Origin: an uncultured Kiloniellales bacterium | GTDB lineage: Bacteria; Pseudomonadota; Alphaproteobacteria; Kiloniellales; JAKSDN01 | Assembly (NCBI GenBank): GCA_947258885.1 | Contig: CAMYKD010000004.1 | Span: 1-64,000, forward strand | Reading direction: 5' to 3' | Length of the DNA stretch: 64,000 nucleotides | Shown here: one piece after another, positions 32,567 to 43,928 of the stretch | How positions within the stretch are numbered: position 1 is the stretch's first letter | How the letters are laid out: every line of letters begins with the position of its first letter | Notes under the pieces: generated by a model | The model's database searches: none | What the model saw: only the letters and a program-made list of their open reading frames with translations | What the model was told of the DNA's origin: nothing | Program-made: the position numbers and the translations under genes

Positions 32567-32989
32567 ATGCCCGCGTTAAAGGGGAGCAAGACCGAACAGA
32601 ACTTGAAGGACGCATTTTCTGGCGAGAGCCAAGCCAACCGGCGTTACCTGTATTTCGCCCAAAAGGCGGACGTCGAGGGCTACAACGACATCGCCGCCGT
32701 GTTCCGCTCCACCGCTGAGGGCGAGACCGGTCATGCCCACGGCCACCTGCAGTACCTCGAAGAGGTCGGCGATCCGGCGACCGGCGAGCCGATCGGCGCG
32801 ACCGATGCCAACTTGAAGGCGTCGATTGCCGGTGAGACGCACGAATATACCGATATGTACCCAGGCATGGCGCGCAGCGCCCGCGAGGAGGGCTTCGACG
32901 AGATCGCCGACTGGTTCGAGACCTTGGCCAAGGCCGAGAAGAGCCACGCCGGGCGCTTCCAGAAGGCCCTGGAGACCATGAACGACTGA
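32567..32989 (+). CDS. Rubrerythrin (diiron domain only, no rubredoxin domain)
   Basis: [36 protein letters not shown]..ExxH motifs; no CxxC pairs. Confidence 0.95.
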   Translation: MPALKGSKTEQNLKDAFSGESQANRRYLYFAQKADVEGYNDIAAVFRSTAEGETGHAHGHLQYLEEVGDPATGEPIGATDANLKASIAGETHEYTDMYPGMARSAREEGFDEIADWFETLAKAEKSHAGRFQKALETMND

Positions 32990-33039
32990 CCGGGTCAGAC
33001 CGAACTCTCGAGGTTCGCTCGATCCGAAAATGCGGGTCA

Positions 33040-33065
33040 GGCCAGGGCATTGCTTCGCCCTGGCC
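33040..33065 (+). other. Intercistronic stem-loop between rubrerythrin and Fe-S protein genes
   Basis: GGCCAGGGC-attgcttc-GCCCTGGCC perfect 9-bp stem without adjacent T-tract. Confidence 0.5.
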
Positions 33066-33113
33066 GCGCGCCCGGTTCGTTTGTCCCTTTCTCAAAAGTC
33101 AGAGGAAAAAGCC

Positions 33114-34460
33114 ATGCGCGAAGGCAGCCTGGATGCGCCAACGCGGCATCCGATCGGCTGGACCGATCCTGATTTCACAAATGCAGCGAAGATCGACCAG
33201 GAACTGCGACGGGTTTTCGATATCTGCCACGGGTGCCGCCGCTGCTTCAACCTGTGCGATTCCTTTCCCCGGCTGTTCGACCTGATCGACGAGTCGGACA
33301 CCGGCGAACTAGATTCCGTCGCCTCTTCGGACTTCAAGCCCGTCGTGGACGCCTGCACGCTCTGCGACCTGTGCTTCATGACCAAGTGCCCCTATGTGCC
33401 ACCACACGAGTTCGATCTCGACTTTCCGCACTTGATGCTGCGCTATCGTGCCGCAGAGCACGCCCGGGGCGAGACCAGCGCCGTACACCGGCAATTCACC
33501 AAGACCGACCGCAATGGCCGGCTGGCTCGGCTGGCGCCCGGCGTCGTGAACTGGGCCAGCGGGACCTCGAACCGGGTCACCCGGCCGGTCCTGGAGAAGG
33601 CCGCCGACGTTCATCGCGAAGCGGCCCTTCCGAAATTCCACGGCAAGACCTTCACCCTGCGGGACAAGACCGAGGCCGTCGAGGTCAACGCGGCGGCTCC
33701 GGCCTACGGACGCAAGGCCGTGCTCTACGCGACCTGTTTCGTCAACTACAACAATCCGGCCATAGGCATGGCCGCGCGTGCCGTGCTGGCGCGCAACGGG
33801 GTCGACACCGAGGTCGTCTACCCGTCGTGCTGTGGCATGCCTCAGCTCGAGCAGGGCGATCTCGCCAAGGTGGCCGGGAGCGCCAGGCGGATCGCGGCCG
33901 AGATGAAGCCCTGGATCGACAAGGGTTACGACATTATCGCCCTGGTGCCGTCTTGCGCGCTTATGCTCAAGTTCGAATGGCCGCTGATCCTGCCCGAAGA
34001 CGAAGACATCAAACAGCTGTCGCGGGCGACCTTCGACATCAGCGAGTACGTCGTCGCCATCGCCAAGAAGGAGGGCTTGGCCGAGGGTCTCGGGCCCTTG
34101 CCGGGCGGGGTCGCGCTGCACATCGCCTGTCATGCGCGGGCCCAGAACATGGGCCAGAAGGCGGCCGAAATGCTGCGCCTCGCCCCCGAGGCAGATGTCG
34201 CGGTCATCGAACGCTGCTCGGGTCATGGGGGATCCTGGGGCGTATTGAAGGAGAACTTCGAAGTGGCGCTCAAGGTAGGCCGACCGGTGGCGCGCCAGGC
34301 GGCCGAAGCCGGCAAGGCCTTTCTCGCTTCGGAATGCCCACTGGCGGGCGAGCACGTCCTACAGGGCATCGATCGCCTCGAGGTCCAGGGTAAGCCGGAG
34401 GTCGACCGCGCGCGGCATCCGATCGAACTTTTCGCCCAGGCCTATGGACTCGCGCTCTGA
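33114..34460 (+). CDS. CCG-domain (HdrD/GlpC-like) iron-sulfur protein
   Basis: CHGCRRCFNLC and CTLCDLCFMTKCP 4Fe-4S motifs; YPSCCGMPQLEQGD CCG motif. Confidence 0.92.
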   Translation: MREGSLDAPTRHPIGWTDPDFTNAAKIDQELRRVFDICHGCRRCFNLCDSFPRLFDLIDESDTGELDSVASSDFKPVVDACTLCDLCFMTKCPYVPPHEFDLDFPHLMLRYRAAEHARGETSAVHRQFTKTDRNGRLARLAPGVVNWASGTSNRVTRPVLEKAADVHREAALPKFHGKTFTLRDKTEAVEVNAAAPAYGRKAVLYATCFVNYNNPAIGMAARAVLARNGVDTEVVYPSCCGMPQLEQGDLAKVAGSARRIAAEMKPWIDKGYDIIALVPSCALMLKFEWPLILPEDEDIKQLSRATFDISEYVVAIAKKEGLAEGLGPLPGGVALHIACHARAQNMGQKAAEMLRLAPEADVAVIERCSGHGGSWGVLKENFEVALKVGRPVARQAAEAGKAFLASECPLAGEHVLQGIDRLEVQGKPEVDRARHPIELFAQAYGLAL

Positions 34461-34491
34461 CGGATTTCGAAAGTTGGAGGATGACGGAATG

Positions 34492-35082
34492 ATGGCCATG
34501 AAGCACGAGATCACCCGCGACGACATTCTGCCGATGGACCGCTATGCCGGTGAACGCAAGGAACGCCGGACCAAGCTTGTCGAGGTCAAGAAGCACCGGC
34601 GCATGCCGGTCGGACCGGACTGCACCTTCTACTTCGAGAACTACGAGACCATGTGGCATCAGGTCCACGAGATGCTGTTTATCGAAAAGGGCGGCGAGGA
34701 GCAGATCCCCGATGAACTGGCAGCCTATAACCCCTTGATCCCGAAGGGCCGGGAGCTGGTTGCCACGGTCATGTTCGAGATCGACGACCCAGCGCGACGC
34801 CAAGCCGTGCTGGCCAAGCTGGGCGGTGTGGAGGAGACGGCCTTCCTGCGGTTCGGCGGCGAAACGATTACCGGGTTGCCGGAGGAGGACGTCGATCGCA
34901 CGAGCGCCGCCGGCAAGGCCTCGTCGGTGCAGTTCATCCATTTTCCCATGACCGCCGAACAAGCCGCGGGCTTCAAGGCCCCGGACACCGAGGTCGTGCT
35001 CGGTTTCCGCCACCCGAGCTACAGCCACATGGCGGTCCTGCCCGAGGCGACCCGCGCCGCTCTCGCCGAAGACCTGGATTAG
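34492..35082 (+). CDS. DUF3501 family protein
   Basis: ITRDDILPMDRYAGERKERRTKLVEVKKHRRMPVGPDCTFYFENYETMWHQVHEMLFIEKGG; third gene of the rubrerythrin operon. Confidence 0.85.
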   Translation: MAMKHEITRDDILPMDRYAGERKERRTKLVEVKKHRRMPVGPDCTFYFENYETMWHQVHEMLFIEKGGEEQIPDELAAYNPLIPKGRELVATVMFEIDDPARRQAVLAKLGGVEETAFLRFGGETITGLPEEDVDRTSAAGKASSVQFIHFPMTAEQAAGFKAPDTEVVLGFRHPSYSHMAVLPEATRAALAEDLD

Positions 35083-35150
35083 GCCTCCAACCGGACGTTT
35101 CGCAAGCGCCGAGCCGGAGGCCCTGGACTCTCGCATCCAAGCATGTTATA

Positions 35151-35164
35151 TGAACATTTGTTCA
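35151..35164. promoter_or_regulatory. SmtB/CzrA-like ArsR-family operator
   Basis: TGAACA-TT-TGTTCA perfect inverted repeat upstream of ArsR gene. Confidence 0.65.
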
Positions 35165-35187
35165 AATGAATGAACGTTTTATTAATG

Positions 35188-35514
35188 AACTCGACCAGCC
35201 AGGATGAAACGCGTATCGACGATTTGGCGGAGGTGTTCCGCGTTATGGGCGACGCCAACCGTCTGCGCATTCTCGTGCTCGTGCTGGACCGGCCGCGGCC
35301 GGTCGCAGACATCGCGGCGGCCGCCGGCCTGTCGCAGTCGCTGGTCAGCCACAATCTTGGCCGTCTGCGGGCCAGCCGGCTGGTGAGCGCCGAACGGCGC
35401 GGCAAGCAGGTCTTCTATGTGGCGGCCGACCAGCATGTGCGGACGGTGCTGAGGGACATGCTGGAGCATATCGGCGAGGTCGACCGGCCGGGCCCACCCT
35501 TGGGGCAGGCGTGA
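35188..35514 (+). CDS. ArsR/SmtB family metalloregulator
   Basis: FRVMGDANRLRILVLVLDRPRPVADIAAAAGLSQSLVSHNLGRLRASRLVSAERRGKQVFY; start 35170 also possible. Confidence 0.93.
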   Translation, partial: NSTSQDETRIDDLAEVFRVMGDANRLRILVLVLDRPRPVADIAAAAGLSQSLVSHNLGRLRASRLVSAERRGKQVFYVAADQHVRTVLRDMLEHIGEVDRPGPPLGQA

Positions 35515-35515
35515 C

Positions 35516-36145
35516 ATGGCGGGCGGCTGCTGTGGTGACAGCTGTGCCGCGCCGGCGCTTGGCGTCCAGCGGCGGATGCTCGGGGTGGTGCTGGCCGTCA
35601 ACGTGACGATGTTCCTGATCGAGGCGGGCGCCGGCTGGGGTGCCCAGTCGGTAGCGCTGCAGGCCGACGCCCTCGACTTCTTCGGCGATTCGCTCAACTA
35701 CGCCACGGCGCTCTACGTCCTGTCCAAGCCGCTCTCCTGGCGGGCCGGCGCGGCCCTGATCAAGGGCCTTGCGATGCTGGCATTCGGGCTCTTCGTGCTC
35801 GGCTCCAGCGTGCACAATGCGGTCCTGGGCGCCAACCCCGAAGCGCCGGTGATGGGTGTCATCGGCCTGCTGGCGCTTTGCGCCAACCTGGGCTGTGCGC
35901 TGCTGCTATTCCGCTTCCGCGGGGGCGATGCCAACCTGCGCGCCGTCTGGCTGTGCAGCCGCAACGATGCCATCGGCAACCTCGCGGTCCTGGCGGCGGC
36001 CGGGGGCGTCGCCGTGACCGGTGCCCATTGGCCGGATCTGTTCGTCGGCCTGGTCATCGCCTCGCTCGCGGCCTGGGCCGGGCAATCGGTCTTGCGCCAG
36101 GCATGGGGGGAACTGGCGGGACGCGGCGTCGCCGCCGCAGAGTAA
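35516..36145 (+). CDS. Cation diffusion facilitator-type transporter (TM domain only, Cys-rich N-terminus)
   Basis: MAGGCCGDSC; SVALQADALDFFGDSLNY; six-TM pattern; directly follows ArsR. Confidence 0.82.
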   Translation: MAGGCCGDSCAAPALGVQRRMLGVVLAVNVTMFLIEAGAGWGAQSVALQADALDFFGDSLNYATALYVLSKPLSWRAGAALIKGLAMLAFGLFVLGSSVHNAVLGANPEAPVMGVIGLLALCANLGCALLLFRFRGGDANLRAVWLCSRNDAIGNLAVLAAAGGVAVTGAHWPDLFVGLVIASLAAWAGQSVLRQAWGELAGRGVAAAE

Positions 36146-36470
36146 CGGCGCGCCTCCAAGGGAGGCGAGGCCGGAGTCTCCTGCGGCACCCGCCATGGCG
36201 CCGATACCACGGATTTTCTTTAAATTTAACACAGTCGTGACCGCTGTCACATTGGCAAGCTGTTCTCGGACCTATCTCCACAACAAGGGAAGAGGTTCAA
36301 TTGCAGGGCACGCCGAAAATGGTCAAGTATCGCCATAGCGTTTTTGCCGATCTGCCGCTGACCGTATTTTGCGCTTTACTATCCGGTATCGTCGGTCTGC
36401 TGGAAAAACGCCCTCGCTCTGTCCACTCGTTTCATGGCCTCCGACGATCGGGGCTGGGAGGGCGGGTCCT

Positions 36471-37862
<1,392 letters not shown>

Positions 37863-37865
37863 CGG

Positions 37866-38405
37866 CTAGGGAACTTTTTCGCCTGGATAGAGACCGAATA
37901 CCTCGCCGCGCCGCAGCCAGCCGCCGAAGCGCTCCACGGTGACGCGGCACCAGTTTCCCTCGCAACCTTCCAGATGGGCGATGACTCCTGCTTCCAGGTG
38001 GGCGACGCCGGGCGCGCCAGTCTCCGGCGTGCGTCTGAGCAGCCGGGCCTCGCCGGTCACCATTACGCTGCGCCGGCCGTCCAGCATGGACTGGTGCACC
38101 CAACCCGTGGTCCCTTCGTGATCGCGTATGCGCCGCCAGGTCTCGAACTCGTCGATCACCTCGACCGGCAGACCGCGCCTTAGGTAGACCCAGTCGATCG
38201 GATAGCGGACGCCCGGACCGGTCCTCAGGTTGACTTCGGCGGCGCGCAGCGAGACAAACCGTGGCAGCGGCAAGCCGGTGCGCCCCGGCCGCTCGACCTG
38301 GCGGTTGCCCGTCGGCCCGGCGGCGTCCTGGGCCGAGCCGGTGCCGGCCCAGACGGCAGGCAGGATCGCCAGACAAAAGACCAAGACGCCACGGTGGTTC
38401 AACAC
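37866..38405 (-). CDS. Secreted SH3-domain protein
   Basis: Signal peptide; FVSLRAAEVNLRTGPGVRYPIDWVYLRRGLPVEVIDEFETWRRIRDHEGTTGWVH. Confidence 0.88.
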   Translation of the reverse strand: MLNHRGVLVFCLAILPAVWAGTGSAQDAAGPTGNRQVERPGRTGLPLPRFVSLRAAEVNLRTGPGVRYPIDWVYLRRGLPVEVIDEFETWRRIRDHEGTTGWVHQSMLDGRRSVMVTGEARLLRRTPETGAPGVAHLEAGVIAHLEGCEGNWCRVTVERFGGWLRRGEVFGLYPGEKVP

Positions 38406-38587
38406 GGACCTCCAACAACTTCTATACGTGAGAATTTCGGCATCCAGCAGGCGGCCGAGCGTTCTCCTACCCGCGCCGACCGCCCGCGGTCAAGCCGTCG
38501 GGGCGGAGCCGGAGCGCGCGCTCTGGACAAGGGACCGGCGCACCTGCTATGGCAAGCCGAAAAGTCATGCGTTGCCGGGAGAGGTTC

Positions 38588-39574
38588 ATGCCCCAGAAGA
38601 AACCGCTGGTCATTGTCACGCGCCGGCTTCCCGACGCCATCGAGACGCGCATGATGGAGTTGTTCGACGCTCGCCTGAACATCGAAGATAAGCCGATGAG
38701 TCAGGCAGAGTTGATCGAGGCGGCTGCGGAGGCCGACGTGTTGGTACCGACGGTGACCGACCGGATCGACCTCGGCGTGCTCTCCCAGGCCGGGCCGAAC
38801 CTCAAGCTGATCGCCTCTTTCGGCACCGGTGTCGACCACATCGACCTGAAGACAGCGCGCCAGCGCGGCATCAACGTCACCAACACGCCGGGGGTCCTGA
38901 CCGAGGACACTGCCGACATGACCATGGCCCTGATCCTCGCGGTGCCGCGCCGCCTCGCGGAAGGCGAACGCTTGGTGCGCGCGGGCGAGTGGCGGGGCTG
39001 GAGCCCGACCTCCATGTTGGGCCACCGGATCTGGGGCAAGCGGCTCGGCATCATCGGCATGGGCCGGATCGGCCAGGCGGTGGCGCGGCGCGCCCGGGGC
39101 TTCGGGCTCTCGGTCCACTACCACAACCGTCGCCGCGTGCACCCGGACATCGAGGCGGAACTCGAGGCAACTTACTGGGAGAGCCTCGACCAGATGCTCT
39201 CTCGCATGGATATCATTTCGGTCAACTGCCCGCACACCCCTGCGACTTATCACCTGCTTTCGGCCCGGCGGCTCAAGCTGTTGCAGCCCCACGCCGTCAT
39301 CGTCAACACCAGCCGCGGCGAGGTGATCGACGAGAACGCGCTGACCCGCATGTTGCAGGGCGCCGAGGTCGCCGGCGCCGGGCTCGACGTCTTCGAGCAT
39401 GAGCCGGCGATCAACCCCAAGCTGCTCCAGCTCGACAACGTGGTCCTGCTGCCGCACATGGGCTCGGCCACCTTCGAGGGCCGCATCGCCATGGGCGAGA
39501 AGGTGATCATCAACATCAAGACCTTCGCCGACGGCCATACCCCGCCCGACCGGGTGCTCGAGGCCATGTTCTGA
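38588..39574 (+). CDS. D-glycerate dehydrogenase / 2-hydroxyacid dehydrogenase family
   Basis: NVTNTPGVLTEDTADMTMALILAVPRRLAEGERLVR..LGIIGMGRIGQAVARRA; SD gagagg. Confidence 0.93.
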   Translation: MPQKKPLVIVTRRLPDAIETRMMELFDARLNIEDKPMSQAELIEAAAEADVLVPTVTDRIDLGVLSQAGPNLKLIASFGTGVDHIDLKTARQRGINVTNTPGVLTEDTADMTMALILAVPRRLAEGERLVRAGEWRGWSPTSMLGHRIWGKRLGIIGMGRIGQAVARRARGFGLSVHYHNRRRVHPDIEAELEATYWESLDQMLSRMDIISVNCPHTPATYHLLSARRLKLLQPHAVIVNTSRGEVIDENALTRMLQGAEVAGAGLDVFEHEPAINPKLLQLDNVVLLPHMGSATFEGRIAMGEKVIINIKTFADGHTPPDRVLEAMF

Positions 39575-39596
39575 GATACTGGGCCGGCGTTACCCG

Positions 39597-41036
39597 CTAC
39601 CGAGGGGATATGCCTGCCTCTTGTTCGATCAGGTGCGCGATCGAGTTGGCGTAGTATGTCAGCAGGTTGCGCTTGCCGGCCACGACGACGAAGCCACCGG
39701 CCTCTCTCTCGATAAGGTCGCGCCGGACCAGGGTGCGCAGACCGGTCTTGAGGGCGCTCGACAAGTCGTCGCCGGGCAGCTGCAGCCTCGCCCCGGCAGC
39801 GCGCAGGCGGGCGGCCAGCGCGTCGATGGCGACGGCCAGCTCCTCCCCGGTCTGGTAGTCTTCGGGACTCTGAGCGAAGAGGCTGGCCACGAGAGGTATG
39901 GGTGGAACCGGCACGACTCGGCCGATCTCGTGGATCAGGTGGCGGCCGAGCGCCTCGACGGCGACGAAACGCGCGTTCCGGTCCAGCGTGCCGGGCACGA
40001 TGCCGCGCTCGCCCAGGTAGGCGCGGAGCGAGACCGGCCGGCCGAAATTCACGCAGGCATAGCCGAAGCGGGTGCGCTCGCGCCTTTTCATCAGGAAAAG
40101 GTTGCGCAGCAGGAAGCGGATCCCGGTTCCGAGCGCCCGCCGTGTGCCGCGGCGCGTGGCACGCGGACCGGTCATGCCCAGCAAGCTGTCCTCCTCGAGC
40201 ACCCGGTCGTAATTGATGCCGACCGGCACGAAGACGATGTCGCGGCCTTCGTTCGGCAGGAAACCACGGAGCATGTAGTCGAGGATGCCCAGCTTGGGCT
40301 CGCGCAGGCGCCCGTCGCGGCTCAAACCTCCTTCGGGAAACACGGCCTGGGTCACGCCGCCCGCGGTGGCCATCTGGATATAGCGCTGCAGCACCCGGCG
40401 GTACAGCAGGTTGCCGGAGTCCCGGCGCACGAAATAGGCGCCCATGGCGCGCACCAGGCCCTGCAGGGGCCAGACCCGGGCCCACTCCCCGGCGGCAAAG
40501 CTGAGCGCGGCGCGCTGGGCGGCCAGGAAGGCGAGCAGGACGTAGTCCATGTTGGAGCGGTGATTCATCACGAAGACCACTGCCGCATCTTCGCCGATCT
40601 CCCCGAGCGCGGCGTCGTCGGCCTGGGCCAGGCGCACCCGGTAGAGGTTGCGGGCCAGGCGCCGGGCCAGCCAGACACCGAGGCGGAAGTAGAGGTAGGC
40701 GTTGAAGGCCGGCACGATTTCGCGGGCATAGCGGCCGGCCCGCTCGATCAGCACGTCGTGCGGCAAGTTCTCCGCGCGGGCCAGCTGCTCCACGGCGGCC
40801 AGCACCTGGGGGTCGTAGGTCAGGTTGCCGACCAACACGCGCCGCCGAGTCAGCGTGAAGGGCCGGATATGAAAGTGCAGCCGGGCGTTCAGCTTCTCGA
40901 TCGCGCGGTTGAGCCGGCGGTGCAGGAACCAGCGCGCGCTGGGCATCAGCAGGCGGTCGAGCAGAGCCAGCGCGGCGAGCAGGCAGGTAAGGAGCACCAG
41001 CCAGAGCGGCAGGGCGACGGTCTGCTCGAAGAACAC
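39597..41036 (-). CDS. PlsB-like glycerol-3-phosphate / 1-acyl-G3P acyltransferase
   Basis: VFVMNHRSNMDYVL (NHxxxxD), FPEGGLSRDGRLREPKLG, VFVPVGINYDRV. Confidence 0.88.
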   Translation of the reverse strand: MFFEQTVALPLWLVLLTCLLAALALLDRLLMPSARWFLHRRLNRAIEKLNARLHFHIRPFTLTRRRVLVGNLTYDPQVLAAVEQLARAENLPHDVLIERAGRYAREIVPAFNAYLYFRLGVWLARRLARNLYRVRLAQADDAALGEIGEDAAVVFVMNHRSNMDYVLLAFLAAQRAALSFAAGEWARVWPLQGLVRAMGAYFVRRDSGNLLYRRVLQRYIQMATAGGVTQAVFPEGGLSRDGRLREPKLGILDYMLRGFLPNEGRDIVFVPVGINYDRVLEEDSLLGMTGPRATRRGTRRALGTGIRFLLRNLFLMKRRERTRFGYACVNFGRPVSLRAYLGERGIVPGTLDRNARFVAVEALGRHLIHEIGRVVPVPPIPLVASLFAQSPEDYQTGEELAVAIDALAARLRAAGARLQLPGDDLSSALKTGLRTLVRRDLIEREAGGFVVVAGKRNLLTYYANSIAHLIEQEAGISPR

Positions 41037-41057
41037 TCCCCGGCCGCCCTGCCACCC

Positions 41058-41882
41058 TCAGGCGGCGCAGTAGGGCTCGGACTCCCTGTAGGAGACCGTC
41101 TCGAGGTCGCGGATGCTTGCCTGCGGGCCGCACAGCGGACAGGCCGGGTCCGACTTGAGCTTGACCGTGTGAAAGCTCGTGCCCAGGGAATCGTAGAGCA
41201 GCAAGCGGCCGGCCAGGCTCTCGCCGATGCCGAGCAGTTCCTTGATCACCTCGGTCGCCTGCAGCGCACCCAGCGTGCCGGCCAGGGCGCCGAGGACGCC
41301 GACGTCGGCGCAGCTCTGCTTCGGATCCCCCGGCTGCGCGCCAAAGATGCAGCGGTAGCAGGGCTGCGCGCCGCCTTCATAGGCCTTGTAGGTCGAGAGC
41401 TGCCCGTCAAAGCGCATGATCGCGGCCGCGACCAGCGTCTTGCGCGCGAGGTGGCAGGCGTCGTTTACCAGGTAGCGGGTCGGGAAATTGTCCGAGCCAT
41501 CGGCCACCAGATCGTATTGGCCGATCAGCTCCAGGGCGTTGCCGGGCACGAGGCGCTCCTTGTGCGCCACCACCCGGACCTCTGGGTTGATCTCGGCCAA
41601 GCGCGCCGTGGCGCTATCCACCTTGTCGAGGCCGACGTTGGAGGTGTCGTGGACGATCTGGCGCTGCAAGTTGGACAGGTCGACCTGATCGTCGTCGACC
41701 ACGCCGAGGGTGCCGACCCCGGCGGCGGCCAGATAGAGCAGGAGCGGCGAGCCCAGGCCGCCCGCGCCGACCACCAGGACCCGCGAAGCCAGGAGGCGCG
41801 CCTGGCCCTCTTCGCCCACCTCGGGAAGCACCAAGTGGCGCGCATAACGCTCGATCTGCGGATCGGTCAGTTCAAGGTCCAT
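41058..41882 (-). CDS. moeB: MoeB/ThiF/HesA family adenylyltransferase
   Basis: RYARHLVLPEVGEEGQARLLASRVLVVGAGGLGSPLLLYLAAAGVGTLGVVDDD. Confidence 0.93.
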   Translation of the reverse strand: MDLELTDPQIERYARHLVLPEVGEEGQARLLASRVLVVGAGGLGSPLLLYLAAAGVGTLGVVDDDQVDLSNLQRQIVHDTSNVGLDKVDSATARLAEINPEVRVVAHKERLVPGNALELIGQYDLVADGSDNFPTRYLVNDACHLARKTLVAAAIMRFDGQLSTYKAYEGGAQPCYRCIFGAQPGDPKQSCADVGVLGALAGTLGALQATEVIKELLGIGESLAGRLLLYDSLGTSFHTVKLKSDPACPLCGPQASIRDLETVSYRESEPYCAA

Positions 41883-41895
41883 GGCTTTCGGGTCC

Positions 41896-42864
<969 letters not shown>

Positions 42865-42976
42865 CGAAGTGCCTCCCTTGGATCCAGTCAAACAAGACGA
42901 TCAACGCGATCCCAACAAGGGTCGGCTGCCGGCCGGGTGAGGGATCAACCGGCGCCGCCGCGCGCCGCCCCGGCCG

Positions 42977-43432
42977 TCAGATGCTGAAGTCGGGCACCCC
43001 CGCGAGCTTTCGGGGCACCTTCTGCTCGCGCGCCCTCTCGCAGAGGTCCTCTATGGTGAGGGAATCGAGGCGCGCCATCATCTCGCGCTGCATCTCGATC
43101 CAGATCGGCCGCACGACCTTGATGCCGATCTCCGAGCCGTCGGGTTCGCCGGCCGGATCGCTCGCGCCCTCCACGTTGCGCACGACGCGTATGATTTCGC
43201 CGACCGTGATGCGCCGGCGTTCCCGGGCCAGGCGGTAGCCGCCGCGCGGGCCACGTTGCCCGGACAAGATGCCCCGGTGCACGAGCTGTTGGAGCACCTG
43301 TTCGAGGTAGCGCCGCGGGATGCCCTGGCGGCGCGAGATCTCGGTGGAGCGCACCGGCGAGGGCCCGGCGTTGTAAGCGATGTCGACCACCGCCTCGATG
43401 GCGAACAGAAGCTTTCTCGACAGCCTCAGCAT
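42977..43432 (-). CDS. Rrf2 family transcriptional regulator lacking Fe-S ligating Cys cluster
   Basis: STEISRRQGIPRRYLEQVLQQLVHRGILSGQRGPRGGYRLARERRRITVGEIIR; only one Cys in the protein. Confidence 0.93.
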   Translation of the reverse strand: MLRLSRKLLFAIEAVVDIAYNAGPSPVRSTEISRRQGIPRRYLEQVLQQLVHRGILSGQRGPRGGYRLARERRRITVGEIIRVVRNVEGASDPAGEPDGSEIGIKVVRPIWIEMQREMMARLDSLTIEDLCERAREQKVPRKLAGVPDFSI

Positions 43433-43439
43433 GGCCCGG

Positions 43440-43928
43440 CTACTCCGCCGCGCCCTTTGCCGCGCCGATGCGCGTGTCGCCCAGCCCCGTCGAGCCGAAC
43501 CCCCCGGTGTCCCGCACGCTTTGCTCCAGGGCCTCGACCGGCCGCCAGACCGCCCGGCCGACGGCGGCCACGACCAGTTGGGCGATCCGGCAACCGCGGG
43601 TCACGACGAAGGGATCCTGGCCGAGGTTGATCAGGATGACCCCGACCTCGCCACGATAGTCGGCGTCGACCGTTCCCGGCGCGTTGAGGACCGTCACGCC
43701 GTGCTTGAGCGCGAGGCCGGAGCGCGGTCGGACCTGCGCCTCATAGCCGGCCGGCAGCGCGATGGCCAGGCCGCTCGGGACCAGCCGCCGTTCGCCGGGC
43801 TGCAGCACGACCTCGGCCTCGACCGCCGCCAGCAGGTCCATCCCTGCGCTCTCCGGCGTCGCATAGGCCGGCAAGTCCAGGTCCACGGCGTGCGGCAGGC
43901 GCCGGACGGCGACCTCGATCGATGTCAT
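43440..43928 (-). CDS. dut: Deoxyuridine 5'-triphosphate nucleotidohydrolase
   Basis: [52 protein letters not shown]. Confidence 0.97.
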   Translation of the reverse strand: MTSIEVAVRRLPHAVDLDLPAYATPESAGMDLLAAVEAEVVLQPGERRLVPSGLAIALPAGYEAQVRPRSGLALKHGVTVLNAPGTVDADYRGEVGVILINLGQDPFVVTRGCRIAQLVVAAVGRAVWRPVEALEQSVRDTGGFGSTGLGDTRIGAAKGAAE

